Assembly (NCBI GenBank): GCA_977006965.1
Contig: OZ345356.1
Coordinates: 2,604,001-2,668,000, forward strand
DNA from: Phymatolithon calcareum
Taxonomy: Eukaryota; Rhodophyta; Florideophyceae; Hapalidiales
DNA length: 64,000 nucleotides
Reading direction: 5' to 3'
Below are positions 1 through 11,026 of the stretch, in pieces. Position 1 is the stretch's first letter, and every line of letters begins with the position of its first letter. Below the pieces are notes generated by a model. The model made no database searches, was not told the origin of the DNA, and saw only the letters and a program-made list of their open reading frames with translations. The position numbers were made by a program, and so were the translations under genes.

Positions 1-1150
1 GGGCGAAGAGGGGACGGCTTGCGGCTGGGTGAGATGGTGTGAGCGCGCGGTGACGAGAAGTTGTAGAGGTGCAATGTTTACGGCTCCACGCAGAAGCGTC
101 ACATCGGGAAATCAATCGGATCCTTGTTGCATCCGAACATTTTTGAAGTGCAGAAACCTTTCTCAGATGCTGTATAAATTAATTCCATGTTGACATAAAA
201 CCTGTGCGGCTTCCCGCCGCAGGGAAGTTACTGTCCTGGATCAACCACAAGGAGAATAATTTCCATCTAAAAGTCACAGGCATAAGTGATACTGATTATA
301 AATCATCTGTAGGTTGGCAATATCATTTTGCAAAAAAGTGAAGATCAAATTCTTAGATCGGCACAAAAAAGAGAATGTGTAATAAAATGAAATTATTTTC
401 ACATTGTCTATTTCGCTTGATTAATTGACTAATCAATCAGCGCGCTGCGAAATAATCGTCTGATGATGATATTATAGTTTATACCAGAAGTTTCGTTGAT
501 GCTCATTCCTATCATACTTTGATCTCTTCCCAGCACCACTGCCATGACATAACATATTATGTTCTAACACAACTTTCCTATTCCATACCGCCAATGTTAT
601 CGAGGCGCTGCACAACTACATCGGCCGAAGTTATGCGTCTGGATTGTGCATTGCGGACAACCCATGCGACGAGTCGCTGTTCCTAGCAGCTACTCGTGAG
701 TATCGATAGGGCAGCATGCTCAAAGCGCCCTGGCTTGCACTTGAAGATCTTGCTACCGCCGTCACAGTGCTATTGCAAGGTCCTCAGCATTCTCAACGCG
801 ACACAATGAACAAATTTGTCTGGCGTTATCTCTCTGCTAAGTCTTGTCGCTTAGCGCCGCGTCCCTATCTTCCTCAACCTGCTGTAAAGTTTTCCGCTAC
901 CGTGCCGCATTCTACATAACGCCCTGAATGTCTTGCATGCGTGATTTCGCATTCTTGGTGCTGCTCTCCGCAACCTCGACTCTTCCGCTCAGCGCAAGCG
1001 CGCTGCTCGAAGCGCCATGCACAGTTTCACTGCGCGATTTCTTTGGTGAAGATGGAACAATGCTTGAACAAATCTGGGGTTTTAAATGCAAACTTGGAAA
1101 AAGGGAATACTAGACTCAGCCTTGTCAACATGTGATCAAGGAAATAAATG
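1..1150. other. No supported gene
   Basis: Only short overlapping ORFs are present. A 61-residue ORF at 928-1113 (+) starts with a hydrophobic, signal-peptide-like stretch but ends abruptly and matches nothing I recognise. The stretch may be old decayed repeat sequence. Confidence 0.5.
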
Positions 1151-1220
1151 GTCGGCGTTATTGCCGTAGCAAAAAAAGCAAAGACTCAAGCCGCTGTTTT
1201 CAATCCGCAAAGCTCAAACT

Positions 1221-1364
1221 CGTGGGCGACAGAAGGTGCTCATCATGAGCAAATTGGGGCTTGCAGCAACAAAGGACTGTGATGCACTTGACGGGGGCAG
1301 TTCCAACATTCAAGATGGATGTTTCTTTAAAATCCTGAGCAATAAGGGCCTGTGTAACCTTTAA
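1221..1364 (+). pseudogene. Highly degenerate 3' end of a ribosomal protein L10 (uL16) gene
   Basis: The segment aligns with the last ~48 codons of the RPL10 copy at 10425-11026. It begins at the G-R-Q-K-V motif, passes through a recognisable D-G-C-(F)-(F)-K-I-L-(S)-N-K-G, and ends at a TAA in the same place. The following ~370 bp (to about 1735) also resembles the sequence downstream of the three tandem copies, including the run around 'gtgaagcag' and the 'ggagcagcagctggcg' stretch. Substitutions are dense and the upstream coding part is not recognisable, so this is the oldest member of the family. It lies about 9 kb from the tandem array, on the other side of the NLR-like gene. Seen directly by comparison within the window; the age is inferred. 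Confidence 0.7.
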
Positions 1365-2139
1365 CCATGTTTGCGATGGGTCATGATAAGAGGACAAGCA
1401 GCCTACAGTGAAGCAGAGACCTGTTAAACTCGCTGCGCGTCGTTGACAAGTAAAATAACACTGCTCATATAAGTTAACTCACCCAAGTAGCACGTTAGAC
1501 CTTCCCTCCTTTCAATAAACACGTGTAGAAACATTTGCCACTCATATTTCACGTGTATAGAAACTAGTTTATGCTTCGGCTTGGGAGAAATGCATGTGAC
1601 GACAACAGATTTGATCCTGGAGTTGTCTTTCCACTTGGGAGCAGCAGCTGGCGTACAAGCTGGCAATCTTCCGCACAGACACAGTCGCAAGGACGGCAAA
1701 CGGCACGGGACAGGAGAAGATGGGCCACATTTTTAACTCTCCACATCAGCAACACTACAGTCAGGATTATATATTTCACCGAGGTTGGTGAGCAGTGACT
1801 CAGCTTCTTACCATCCCTGCGTTTGTGAAAATCCGTATTGTCAACAAACTTTTTCCGGTTCGCTTCACAAAGACCCGCTCCAAAACTCGTGAAGCAGCCC
1901 AGGCATCATCTGTTGAAGCGCTCGTACAACACGTGAAGGGCCACCAATCCGGCGCACTGCGACAAATGGGAGGACAATACGAGGCATCAGACCCTGCACA
2001 ACAGAGACTCGTGGACAAGGAACGTTCAGTCACTCGTCACTTCACACTCATGCGGCACTCATCCACATGGACTGCCGCGGCCTCCGAAAATCCGGGAGAG
2101 AGTGATCACTTTGAGCTTTCGAATGAGATGTCCTGAACA

Positions 2140-4430
2140 ACAGAAAGCTTGCGGAACGTCTGCGTCGCAGAAAACCGTTACCATGGAAGGCGCCATAGCT
2201 GTTGCATTGCTCCGTAGACTCGAGCACCCAATCTGAGGTGACAATCGACCGTCGAAGCGACGACGCGAAATACATCCGACGCGGCTGTTTATGTGTGGCG
2301 GCGCGCGTGGATACGGCATCCGCAATGGGAGTCAGATTCGCTGAAGAAACAGGAACACATAGGCTTCACGTGGCCATATCTCGGGAAAGGCCGGCGCACA
2401 CAGCGAGACTCCTCCTACTCTTGAGTGCAAAAACGGAATTCATTAGCTGCAACATTCGCGCTCCACAGTGGTGATGCTGACCATAAAAGAAGGGAGCGAC
2501 AATTGCTGTACTCGCTAGGGCATGACGGAGCGAGACACTGCATTTGGAAGACGTTCTTTACTTTGACAGAAGCCCACATTTTAGAAAGCACCAGCTGTTG
2601 AATTCGCTGATTTGAGAATGAATAAAATATTTAGAATGACACATTTCCATTGGTATAAAGGCTCAAATGTTTGGACATTTCAGGACTTCTCCAGGTTGGT
2701 ACATTACAGTGGTCATCGCGTCGGAGGAGATGCTGATTTCGTCTGGAAGAAAATGATCAATTCGAATTAAAATATTTTGAAAAAGAATAGAATGATAAGA
2801 ATGACACTTTTCAATTGGTTTAAAATTCAAAATACTTTTATTTTTGTGCAACTGCAACATCCCATGGTGGTCCTCTCTTCGAAATGGATACGCGGGAACA
2901 AGCCGGAGCTTCTCGGAGACAAAGATGGACTGTTGGATTGCCATAGAAGAAAAGACAAGAACCAAGTGCTCATTTGTTGGGTTTCGTTCCCGCTCGACCG
3001 CACTTGTCATGTTTGCTATTTATGGATAATCTCCGTATTCCAATATTCCGTTGTATCGGCCCATCTAGCCACCAACGTCGAAGTTTCCTTCGGACCAAAC
3101 GGCGGAAGGTACTGAAAAGTTTCAGGAACAATTACAAACGTTGGTGTTATTCAATCCGTAGTCTTCAATGCGGCAGATCGCTAGAGACTTTCCTGCGGAC
3201 GAGGTGAGAACTTGGTATCACCAGCAACGCCGCAGCGACACACATGCAGCCTCCACCGCATAACTCTCTTTTTCCGTCAACGTTTTGTTTCTATTTTGAC
3301 CCTAGCATCACATGGTCGTCTTAAACCCCCTCCCCTCGCAAAGCAGAACTGGGCGGCGCGGCATGACGTTCCGCGCAAGTCGCCGCAGCGTCTTTCCTCA
3401 CTTTTTTTCCGTACGTTGTTTTGCTCGCGGCGTCTACACTGCTCCGGCTACACCCCACCCCACTGTGGCTGGAACCACTAAACGTCTCCTTGTGGACATT
3501 GTTTGTGGCGGGCGGAAGCCCAGTCGTCGCAGATGTGGTGCCAATGACGCGCGCAAAGATAATGTCACTGTGTTTGTGGGGTTTGGATATCACAAATTGG
3601 GTGCGGCAGGCGGGAAAACAAACTTTGAAGCGGGTATTGAAGAACACGTCGATACGACGGGCGTTAGCGAGCGACAAGGTAGTGAATGACATTATAAGCT
3701 GCGCGCGACACTAGGAACCCAAATTTTTCGGTCCATCGCGCATGTTGCTTGTGATGGCATTACTGATTAGACGACCAAACGAAGCAATGTCATGCCATAT
3801 GAAAGGAGCAGTTATTGGTGGATGGAGAGCGGGGGACATGTAGCTTTCACATCAGTTCACATTGATAGTATATTGAGACAGGACCACGAGAGATAGAGGA
3901 ACTGGAAGAGTGCAATGCAGTCTGGTACCCTTTGTAGTCTTTATACATGTTTCTCTGTAGGCAAACACAGAGATTTGAAATCATATCAGATCTGAATACT
4001 TTACATTTCCATGGACGTCCGAACTTGCTTTCCTTTCCCGCGCTGTTTAGTGTATTTACATTGGTCCGCCTCACAACCGCCCAACAGTGTGGGCAATCGC
4101 TCACACTTTTACGAGCTGAAAAGACTCAACTCAATGTATATGCTCTACAATAGTAATGCACAGTTCATTTCAGGAATATCTGAAACACTTTCTGACTCAA
4201 AGTCGTGTCCGATGACGTTGCCAGTGATTTCGGGCTCGCTTGTTTTTTTTCATTACCCAAGTGTAGGTCTCTCTACAAGCAGTTAAATTCTTTCCCATTG
4301 TTCCACAGGCCCTCCTCAAAAGTCTTTCGACAGCAGAAACCGCTCAACATTGCTGGAAGTGATTGACACCCATACCTAATGTCGCTGCCAATACTGCAAT
4401 ATTTCTTTCACAGCTGGCTCGGTGATCACC
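2140..4430. other. Long stretch without a supported gene
   Basis: ORFs up to ~125 codons occur on both strands at 3312-3692, overlapping each other antisense, and neither has a recognisable domain. Two AT-rich segments at about 2620-2680 and 2770-2840 resemble each other ('agaatgacac' followed by a 'ttcaattggt'-like string), which suggests a small local duplication. Confidence 0.5.
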
Positions 4431-4437
4431 TGGATGT

Positions 4438-7400
4438 TTATGTTGAAAACATGTAATTCATAATAACAGGGGTTTTTCTGCTATGAATACAGCAGGCTAT
4501 AGTAACACGCCGAGGACTCCCACCTCTAGTGGAGGCTGGCGCTGCGGCAATGCAATCCACATAGCCGTTCAATTCAGCATCAACTGACAGACATTTTTTC
4601 ACACCCGCCGCAGACTCATAGCATGAAATTTGCGATCCGAGAAAGGCAGTTCTGTCAAGGTTACCGCAATCCCCCACTGTACGCACATCCAGCTGGGTGC
4701 TGGTGCCTGTTCCTCGCAACAGCTTAACATGGCTCGTTCCCCGTGCGACGCACGACCGAGTGCGGAAACCGTTAGTAATGTCTACACATTGACCTCTCAT
4801 TTCGTCGAGTAACTCATCTGGAGATTCTAAGGCCGTGTCACGTGGGTAAGATGTGATAATGCGCCCGTCTCTCAGAGTAAATTGATCAACAAAAAAACCA
4901 TGGTTTTTTGCATCGAGATTACGGGGGGAGATCGAAAGACAATGCTCTCCATCCTGCGACACAAACAGCCAGGGGTTACGCACCCCCCCATCAGCACAAG
5001 GGGCATGCAGTGATGTTCCACCATGCTTGCAGTCCCAAATCATGATCGCACCACACTTATCAGAAGACACAATGCGTCGATTATCTGACCATCTCACATC
5101 GAATACACTGCTGGTGTGACCGTTCAGCTCAACGTGCAACTTCTTTGAGTTCAAGTTCCACACTCGAATGGATTTGTCGCCACAGCCTGACACTGCAAAC
5201 TCTTCATCATCACTAACATCAATGCAGGTAACCTCACCAGAGTGCGCAGTCTCCAAACAGCCACAGTGGACCCCAGTGCTTGCCGTCCACAAAGATAACA
5301 TGCCATCCCGATGTCCAGCAAGAACCATATCTCGCTTAGGAGCAATAGTGACTGTCGAAACAGACGCTCCGAAGTTCTTTCCACCCGGCTCCGTTAGTCC
5401 GCCTCCAGTAGCTCCAGTCGCAAAGAAAACACGGATCGTGCCATCGGAACTTGTTACAGCGATCATCCGCTCACCCTTTCTGGATACCAATGCGAACATC
5501 GAAGCAACCTCCGAGGACACATCATAATTTGTAATGAAACTCAAATCTTTGGCAGAATACTCAATAACTGAAGCATTCACTCCAACGAACAGGCGACCGC
5601 CTGCAACTACTCCAGTTGCACCAAGGGGCTCTTCAAGAAGAGAAAGACACATAGAATCCCCAGAATCAACCCCCGAGACTTCATGCACTTTGATCCGATC
5701 TCGTGGACTTTCCGACGCAACATCCCATACTTCAACGTCTCCAGTTTGTAATGCCACGAACAGTGATAAGCCCGTCTGAGAGAGAGCGATGGACCAAATT
5801 CCTTTTCCTTCTCCTGGTACGAGCTTCGTGGGCTTCTTCTCAAAAGTATCTCCTTGCACAGAATCTGCCTTTTTCCAGAACAAGAGGCTTTCTCGAAGGA
5901 CAGCCACGACAAAATCTCCCGACTGAGAAATCGCAATCGATGCCGGTATATCCCAAAAGTAAATATCTCTGGTAAGCAAAGAAAACCTCCATAGCTCCTC
6001 GTACGAGAGCGAGTCATCTCCATCTTTACGCTTCCAATATATTACATGTCCGGTGAAGCAACCGACAACTCGAAGGCCATTCTTAGATACCGCAAAACCA
6101 TCGGGTCCACCATCTTTTGTCCCGGAAAAAAATTTGTATTCTCCGTCCTGAGATAGTCCTCCAGCATTGTCCTTCGCGACTTTCATCACACGCAGATTGT
6201 AATCGTCAAGAACATAAACAAAATAAGATTTCTCAAGCTCGCAGTTCACCACGGAAACGTCCAACATTCGAGCGCTTGGTACATGAAAAACAAGATCTCC
6301 GGAAAAGACTTTGCGGATTTGGACACTGTCGTCGCCCCCACAAACAATGTGTTCTCCATCACCAAGGTCTGCAACAGACACACTGCGGCCCACTCCTCGT
6401 TTTCGGTTAATCAAAATATCCGATGCCATCCGCGGGTCCAGCGACATGCGTGAAAAACATCCATTCCGAGGTCGTAACCAAGCTCCACGCACGTTCTTCT
6501 CTGTACTCCACATCAGCTTCTCAAAAACTTCGACTTCAAACTCTGAATAACGTCCAGTCAGCTTTTCCTCATGAATACGTCCCGCAATATGCCATGCCAA
6601 AGCAGAGTCCATCTCGCCAGGGATACTGGAGTACGCATTCTCTGGAGCTAGCTGAACAACTCGCCGCAACAAATGGATCGGTCGAACATACGATTGCTGC
6701 TGCTCTCCACCACAACCGAGAACTGACTCCGCCATCATAAAATCAGAGATAACTCCCACTCGACCATGCGCCGCACCACGACCACGCACCCACCGATAAT
6801 CAGTCAACACCCGCACCATCTCTTTTTCAGACTCTTTTGAACAATCTCTGTATGCTTCACAAAGGTGACTGAACAAGTTCTGCCCAAGATGCTGGCTTAA
6901 AGACTTTGCAGGTACACTCAGAAGTACATCTCCACTACAATGCTGCTCTGACGAAAAGCAGACAGACGCCCAATCGACGCCAGTGTCTTTCCATCCGAAC
7001 GCAGACTCGCAGTGACTTAGGAGAAAGACATGCCCATTAACTGGCGCACGTGAGCCATCCCCATTGACGCAGAAAGAAGACGAATTATCGGCGCAATATG
7101 CGTACTGCAAATCGTGCACACTGAACATCGCCTCGTCATGAGACTCTCCACGTCGCTCGATCCGCCCCAACCCCAAATTTACAAATATTTGGGCAAGCTC
7201 TTCCGCTTCGAATGCTGACTTCAAATGCCACAGATGACGTAGTACATCGAATGTCCATTGTGTCGCGGACTTGTCCATAGCCTCCAAAGCAACGTATCGC
7301 GAGCTCATGGGCTTTTCCAAAAACGACTCGTAGCTCGCGGAAAACTGCGCAACACGATCGGTCCTTCTATCGACGGGGCCACTGCGAAATATATCATGAT

Positions 7401-9582
7401 CGCGCTTGGTCTCGTCCAGGAACTTGAGACTCTCCGACATAACGGCATGCATCCCTTCGTGGCGCACGAATGGAAAAGCGTCTTCCCCAGTCGATTTGGC
7501 AGCTAAGCCTCCCACCTTACTCTTAACAGACAATAGAAGAGCTCCGACACCGTCAATACCACGCTCACGAATCAAACTCCCAATCATTGCAATTCCCAAG
7601 GGAATCCCACAAGAGAGCTCCAGTGCTCGTTGTCGAATGCGCCTATAGCTTTCATCGGATTCCTTTGTAGGAGATTCCATTCGTGCTCGTTTCTGAGGAC
7701 GGGCATAGCAATCACTGGAACTCTCTTCAACACGATAGTTTCGATGATAGTTGTACAGTGCCTCCGCGATTTTCCAGTCGGGACTGTTGGCTGCTTTCAA
7801 ATTAAGACGCCCAAGGCAAACATGCTCCAACCCGGGAGCCTTCGACAAGTCATCGAATCTTGTCGACATCACCACAACGCTTCCACCACAACAAGCAATC
7901 TTGGATAGTTCCGTCATCCAGTCTTTCACCTTCGACTCAGCCGTAGGTTTCCAGACGTTATCGATCACTAGCAATATGCGGTGAGATGAAAAGAATTCAC
8001 GTGCAAGGTCCACCGCATCTTCAACGTCCTCTGACTTGCGAATCTCTTTCGCGGTTGAGCTTCCGTCACAATCTGCAACAATTCTCGCAATTCTCTTCAT
8101 CACCTTGGCGTCCGACACACCAGGACCAAGCTCAAGCCACAATATGGCGCCCCCACGGAAATGTTCCTGTACCTCCTGGTCCGCGCACAAAAGCCTGCAA
8201 GCGCTAGTCTTGCCGACCCCTCCTTCCCCGCTCACCGACGCCACTGCAACTCGTCGCACGAGCGAATCACCGTCTGACCGTGGAAGTACATGACCTTTCA
8301 GTTGGGCAAGTGTTTGTTCCGCAGCTCCAGGCAACAATCCCTTCATCAGTTCCGCGACATCAGGGGTATATGGCTTAAATTCATCAACTCCACCAGCAAT
8401 GCCGTCCACCTTAGCACTAGTCCCCTTCACATCGTCCTTCAATGCAGCAATAGAGCCCTTCATCTCTGTAACATTCTCCTTCACCGCACCAACATCTTTC
8501 TTCATCTCGTCAACATCCTCCTTCACTTCCCCAATATCCTTCTTAGCTTCGGCTACTTCTTTCAAAGTACCAACTACCAATAGTCGCTCCGTCAAAGCCT
8601 CAACTTTCGCTTCAAGCTCCTTGATCTCTTCAGCTTTCCATACGCGCTTCACCCAAGGTTGTAATAGATACTGCTCCACATCTGCGGCAGCGTCCCACGA
8701 CTTACCAATGACGTTAAACACGTCATCAACCAACTTTTCGTTTTCGAACCCAGACCTCAAAATTTCAACAAAACATTTCAATAGAAATAGAGAAGCCTTA
8801 TGTAGGTTCGTTTGCGCAGTCGCCAGCTTACCCTTCCCTTCAGCCTCCATTGCTATAAGAAACACAGTGCTTGCCGTCAACGAAATAAATGCGAATACAC
8901 TTCCGACCACGCCAATCGCGCTAAACGGCTGCGCCAAATCTTTCAAGTTTTTTGATGCTCCAGCTAGCGCGCGCATGAGTCCTGAGGTGCAGTCGATCGG
9001 TTTTTTGCCAGCATCAAACAAACCCCACAATCGCTCTGCCCATCGCCCCGCTGATTCCGCCTGCTTATTCTCAGGGTTGTCGAAATCGATGATGCCACGA
9101 GCAAGGTCAGGGACGGAAAGATTGATTCCGGTAATCAGCTCCTTGGAACGAATCTCCGCCATGATATGATCGCGAAGCACGGAAAGCGGAGCAACACGTA
9201 TGCGCAGGCCTTCGAGCCATTTGTTGCACTCCTCACCATTCGAAGCGAAGAGCAAGACGCTGTTCTTACCTTCAGTGATGATGACGCTGTGGTCGGTTGA
9301 ACCTGTATCATAACGCCTGACGCGGTCGGAAACCACTGTCTCAATTGAAGTACCCGTTGAAACGCCATCCATTCGACTGAGCTTGAGACAATGCGTTACC
9401 TTGGCATCCCGAAAGCAATACAAGGATGAAGGCTTATTTCGAAGAAGACGCAGATCGGACGAGAGAGATATATAGAAATATTTAGGCTTCATATGACCGA
9501 TGTTTTTGGAATTCCCATAGACCGCTCGCATACGAGGAAACGACGGGGAGAGTGTGGACGACGACGGAAGCGAGGACGACAT
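4438..9582 (-). CDS. NLR-like STAND protein: PH-like domain, helical region, coiled coil, NB-ARC, WD40 repeats
   Basis: One uninterrupted frame of 1714 residues, starting at an ATG. Residues ~30-125 resemble a PH domain: an opening K-Y-F-Y-I-S-L-S strand and a closing helix with the conserved Trp in C-N-K-W-L-E. Residues ~130-310 are helical with a hydrophobic stretch at ~222-244, followed by a heptad coiled coil at ~318-395 rich in E-V-K-E-D-V type repeats. The NB-ARC domain has a P-loop G-E-G-G-V-G-K-T-S at ~452-460, Walker B I-L-L-V-I-D-N-V-W at ~536-544, V-V-V-M-S-T-R at ~569-575, a GLPLA-like G-I-P-L-G-I-A at ~659-665, and a V-H-D in the MHD position at ~822-824. From ~1065 to ~1600 there are WD40-type blades (for example S-I-R-V-W-N-L and A-I-M-I-W-D-C), probably a propeller that senses a ligand. 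By family knowledge such ATPases switch from an ADP to an ATP oligomer; the role in immunity or cell death is inferred. Essential ATPase motifs are intact. Confidence 0.9.
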   Translation of the reverse strand: MSSSLPSSSTLSPSFPRMRAVYGNSKNIGHMKPKYFYISLSSDLRLLRNKPSSLYCFRDAKVTHCLKLSRMDGVSTGTSIETVVSDRVRRYDTGSTDHSVIITEGKNSVLLFASNGEECNKWLEGLRIRVAPLSVLRDHIMAEIRSKELITGINLSVPDLARGIIDFDNPENKQAESAGRWAERLWGLFDAGKKPIDCTSGLMRALAGASKNLKDLAQPFSAIGVVGSVFAFISLTASTVFLIAMEAEGKGKLATAQTNLHKASLFLLKCFVEILRSGFENEKLVDDVFNVIGKSWDAAADVEQYLLQPWVKRVWKAEEIKELEAKVEALTERLLVVGTLKEVAEAKKDIGEVKEDVDEMKKDVGAVKENVTEMKGSIAALKDDVKGTSAKVDGIAGGVDEFKPYTPDVAELMKGLLPGAAEQTLAQLKGHVLPRSDGDSLVRRVAVASVSGEGGVGKTSACRLLCADQEVQEHFRGGAILWLELGPGVSDAKVMKRIARIVADCDGSSTAKEIRKSEDVEDAVDLAREFFSSHRILLVIDNVWKPTAESKVKDWMTELSKIACCGGSVVVMSTRFDDLSKAPGLEHVCLGRLNLKAANSPDWKIAEALYNYHRNYRVEESSSDCYARPQKRARMESPTKESDESYRRIRQRALELSCGIPLGIAMIGSLIRERGIDGVGALLLSVKSKVGGLAAKSTGEDAFPFVRHEGMHAVMSESLKFLDETKRDHDIFRSGPVDRRTDRVAQFSASYESFLEKPMSSRYVALEAMDKSATQWTFDVLRHLWHLKSAFEAEELAQIFVNLGLGRIERRGESHDEAMFSVHDLQYAYCADNSSSFCVNGDGSRAPVNGHVFLLSHCESAFGWKDTGVDWASVCFSSEQHCSGDVLLSVPAKSLSQHLGQNLFSHLCEAYRDCSKESEKEMVRVLTDYRWVRGRGAAHGRVGVISDFMMAESVLGCGGEQQQSYVRPIHLLRRVVQLAPENAYSSIPGEMDSALAWHIAGRIHEEKLTGRYSEFEVEVFEKLMWSTEKNVRGAWLRPRNGCFSRMSLDPRMASDILINRKRGVGRSVSVADLGDGEHIVCGGDDSVQIRKVFSGDLVFHVPSARMLDVSVVNCELEKSYFVYVLDDYNLRVMKVAKDNAGGLSQDGEYKFFSGTKDGGPDGFAVSKNGLRVVGCFTGHVIYWKRKDGDDSLSYEELWRFSLLTRDIYFWDIPASIAISQSGDFVVAVLRESLLFWKKADSVQGDTFEKKPTKLVPGEGKGIWSIALSQTGLSLFVALQTGDVEVWDVASESPRDRIKVHEVSGVDSGDSMCLSLLEEPLGATGVVAGGRLFVGVNASVIEYSAKDLSFITNYDVSSEVASMFALVSRKGERMIAVTSSDGTIRVFFATGATGGGLTEPGGKNFGASVSTVTIAPKRDMVLAGHRDGMLSLWTASTGVHCGCLETAHSGEVTCIDVSDDEEFAVSGCGDKSIRVWNLNSKKLHVELNGHTSSVFDVRWSDNRRIVSSDKCGAIMIWDCKHGGTSLHAPCADGGVRNPWLFVSQDGEHCLSISPRNLDAKNHGFFVDQFTLRDGRIITSYPRDTALESPDELLDEMRGQCVDITNGFRTRSCVARGTSHVKLLRGTGTSTQLDVRTVGDCGNLDRTAFLGSQISCYESAAGVKKCLSVDAELNGYVDCIAAAPASTRGGSPRRVTIACCIHSRKTPVIMNYMFST

Positions 9583-10400
9583 GGTGCACGGAAAGACGAG
9601 AAAAGAAATGGATCGCGGTTGCAGTGCTCGTGGCTGGGAGCGCGGAGACGCGACACTGTCGAGGGGTAATGCTCATGAGTATGCGGACGAAATAAACAAA
9701 ATTGTGTCTACTGTTCCATTTCCTTGACATTGTTGTGAGAGACTTTTGGTGAGTTGTAAGAAAAGGTCTCAGGGAGCTTTTCTACGTCCAAGTAATATAA
9801 CAGCAATAGATTTGCTCGAATACTACAATTGCCGCTCGTATTGGTCATACTCTCTTCCACTCGCATTCGCCATCCATTACTCTGATTTACCTACTTTTTG
9901 TCAGCTTTGACAGGGAACGCAACCAACAACACTAATCTCAACCATTCAAATTACTAAATAGCACACACAAGAATAGACAATAGTGAAGAACTTCGTCTTA
10001 GGATGCACGCACGCATTTCTCATGAAAAGAACCCTTGCCGACGTGTTTGAATTTACTTTATGCCTCCCTCTTGCACCAATTGGTGCTCTTTGGCAATGCA
10101 AACACCACGCATTCGCTCCATGTGTATTTGTATGATACGAAGGGAACCGTACATCAAAAAGTTAATCAGATTAACTATTTGATTCTTGATTATTCGTCTT
10201 GCTATGATTACAAGTGCCAATTAGAACTTGCCTCGTGTTTGTTTGAGCTCTCAATAATCCTTCCGTGTTCAGTCCCACCCAGCGCCATTGCACCTCGACC
10301 ATGCATCCCTTTGCCATGTCTTAGTTGTGACGTTCCCGCGCCATGTCGGCCGCGCCGGGTGTAGCAGGGATACTTCAGATTATAGACGGCACACGCTATG
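9583..10400. other. Intergenic region between the NLR-like gene and the RPL10 array
   Basis: This holds the promoter side of the minus-strand NLR-like gene and the 5' side of the first RPL10 copy. I see no clear TATA box, and no recognisable first exon for RPL10. Short ORFs on both strands are overlapping shadows. Confidence 0.5.
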
Positions 10401-10426
10401 CATGCGGATTGTGAACTTCGAACAAC

Positions 10427-11026
10427 CGCTATTGCAAAAACAAGCCGTACCCGAAATCGCGGTACTGCCGAGGTGTACCGGACCCTAAGATCCGCATCTT
10501 CAATCTGGGTCGTAAGAGAGCCGGGGTCGACGAGTTCCCCTTCGCGGCGCATCTTGTTTCCGATGAGAAGGAACAGCTTTCCTCGGAGGCGCTCGAAGCT
10601 GCGCGTGTTACCTGCAACAAGTACATGACGAAGACTGCCGGGAAGGATGCGTTCCATCTCCGCGTGCGTGCCCATCCATTCCATGTGCTGCGGATCAACA
10701 AAATGCTTTCGTGCGCCGGTGCCGATCGACTACAAACTGGTATGCGCGGCGCGTTCGGAAAGCCGCTTGGTACGGTTGCGCGTGTGCGTATCGGACAGAC
10801 TCTGCTCTCTATCCGCTCCAAAGAGTCGAACAAGGCTAATTGTCTTGAGGCGCTCAGACGTGCCAAGTACAAGTTCCCTGGACGACAGAAGGTTTTCATT
10901 TCGAACAAGTGGGGATTTACGAAGTTTACGAAAGACGAATATGCGGAGCTGAAGGCGGCCGGTCGGATCATTCCGGATGGGTGTTACTGCAAGATCTTGA
11001 CGAACAAGGGCCCGCTCAACCTTTAA
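10427..11026 (+). CDS. RPL10: Ribosomal protein L10 (uL16), open copy lacking the first ~9 codons
   Basis: An open frame of 199 codons reads as large-subunit ribosomal protein uL16/L10e from the conserved [12 protein letters not shown] block to the stop. It includes [33 protein letters not shown] and [11 protein letters not shown]. The protein normally sits near the peptidyl-transferase centre of the 60S subunit. In the same frame a TGA lies at 10412-10414, five codons upstream of the conserved block, and no ATG or splice-acceptor AG falls between them. The usual M-G-R-R-P-A-R start is therefore absent, and either the copy is 5'-truncated or the first exon joins by an unusual junction. Codons are otherwise intact, unlike the two downstream copies. 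The main functional gene may lie elsewhere. Confidence 0.75.
   Translation, partial: RYCKNKPYPKSRYCRGVPDPKIRIFNLGRKRAGVDEFPFAAHLVSDEKEQLSSEALEAARVTCNKYMTKTAGKDAFHLRVRAHPFHVLRINKMLSCAGADRLQTGMRGAFGKPLGTVARVRIGQTLLSIRSKESNKANCLEALRRAKYKFPGRQKVFISNKWGFTKFTKDEYAELKAAGRIIPDGCYCKILTNKGPLNL

Noticed and set aside
1795-2136. Second RPL10 remnant after the degenerate copy
   Set aside because: Only one short peptide-level resemblance (I-R-I-V-N-K-L against L-R-I-N-K-M-L); too weak without alignment statistics.
3312-3692. Overlapping ORFs on both strands of about 125 codons
   Set aside because: No domain, no start context and mutual overlap; either could be chance.
8399-9169. 256-codon plus-strand ORF
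   Set aside because: Shadow of the helical and coiled-coil part of the NLR-like gene.
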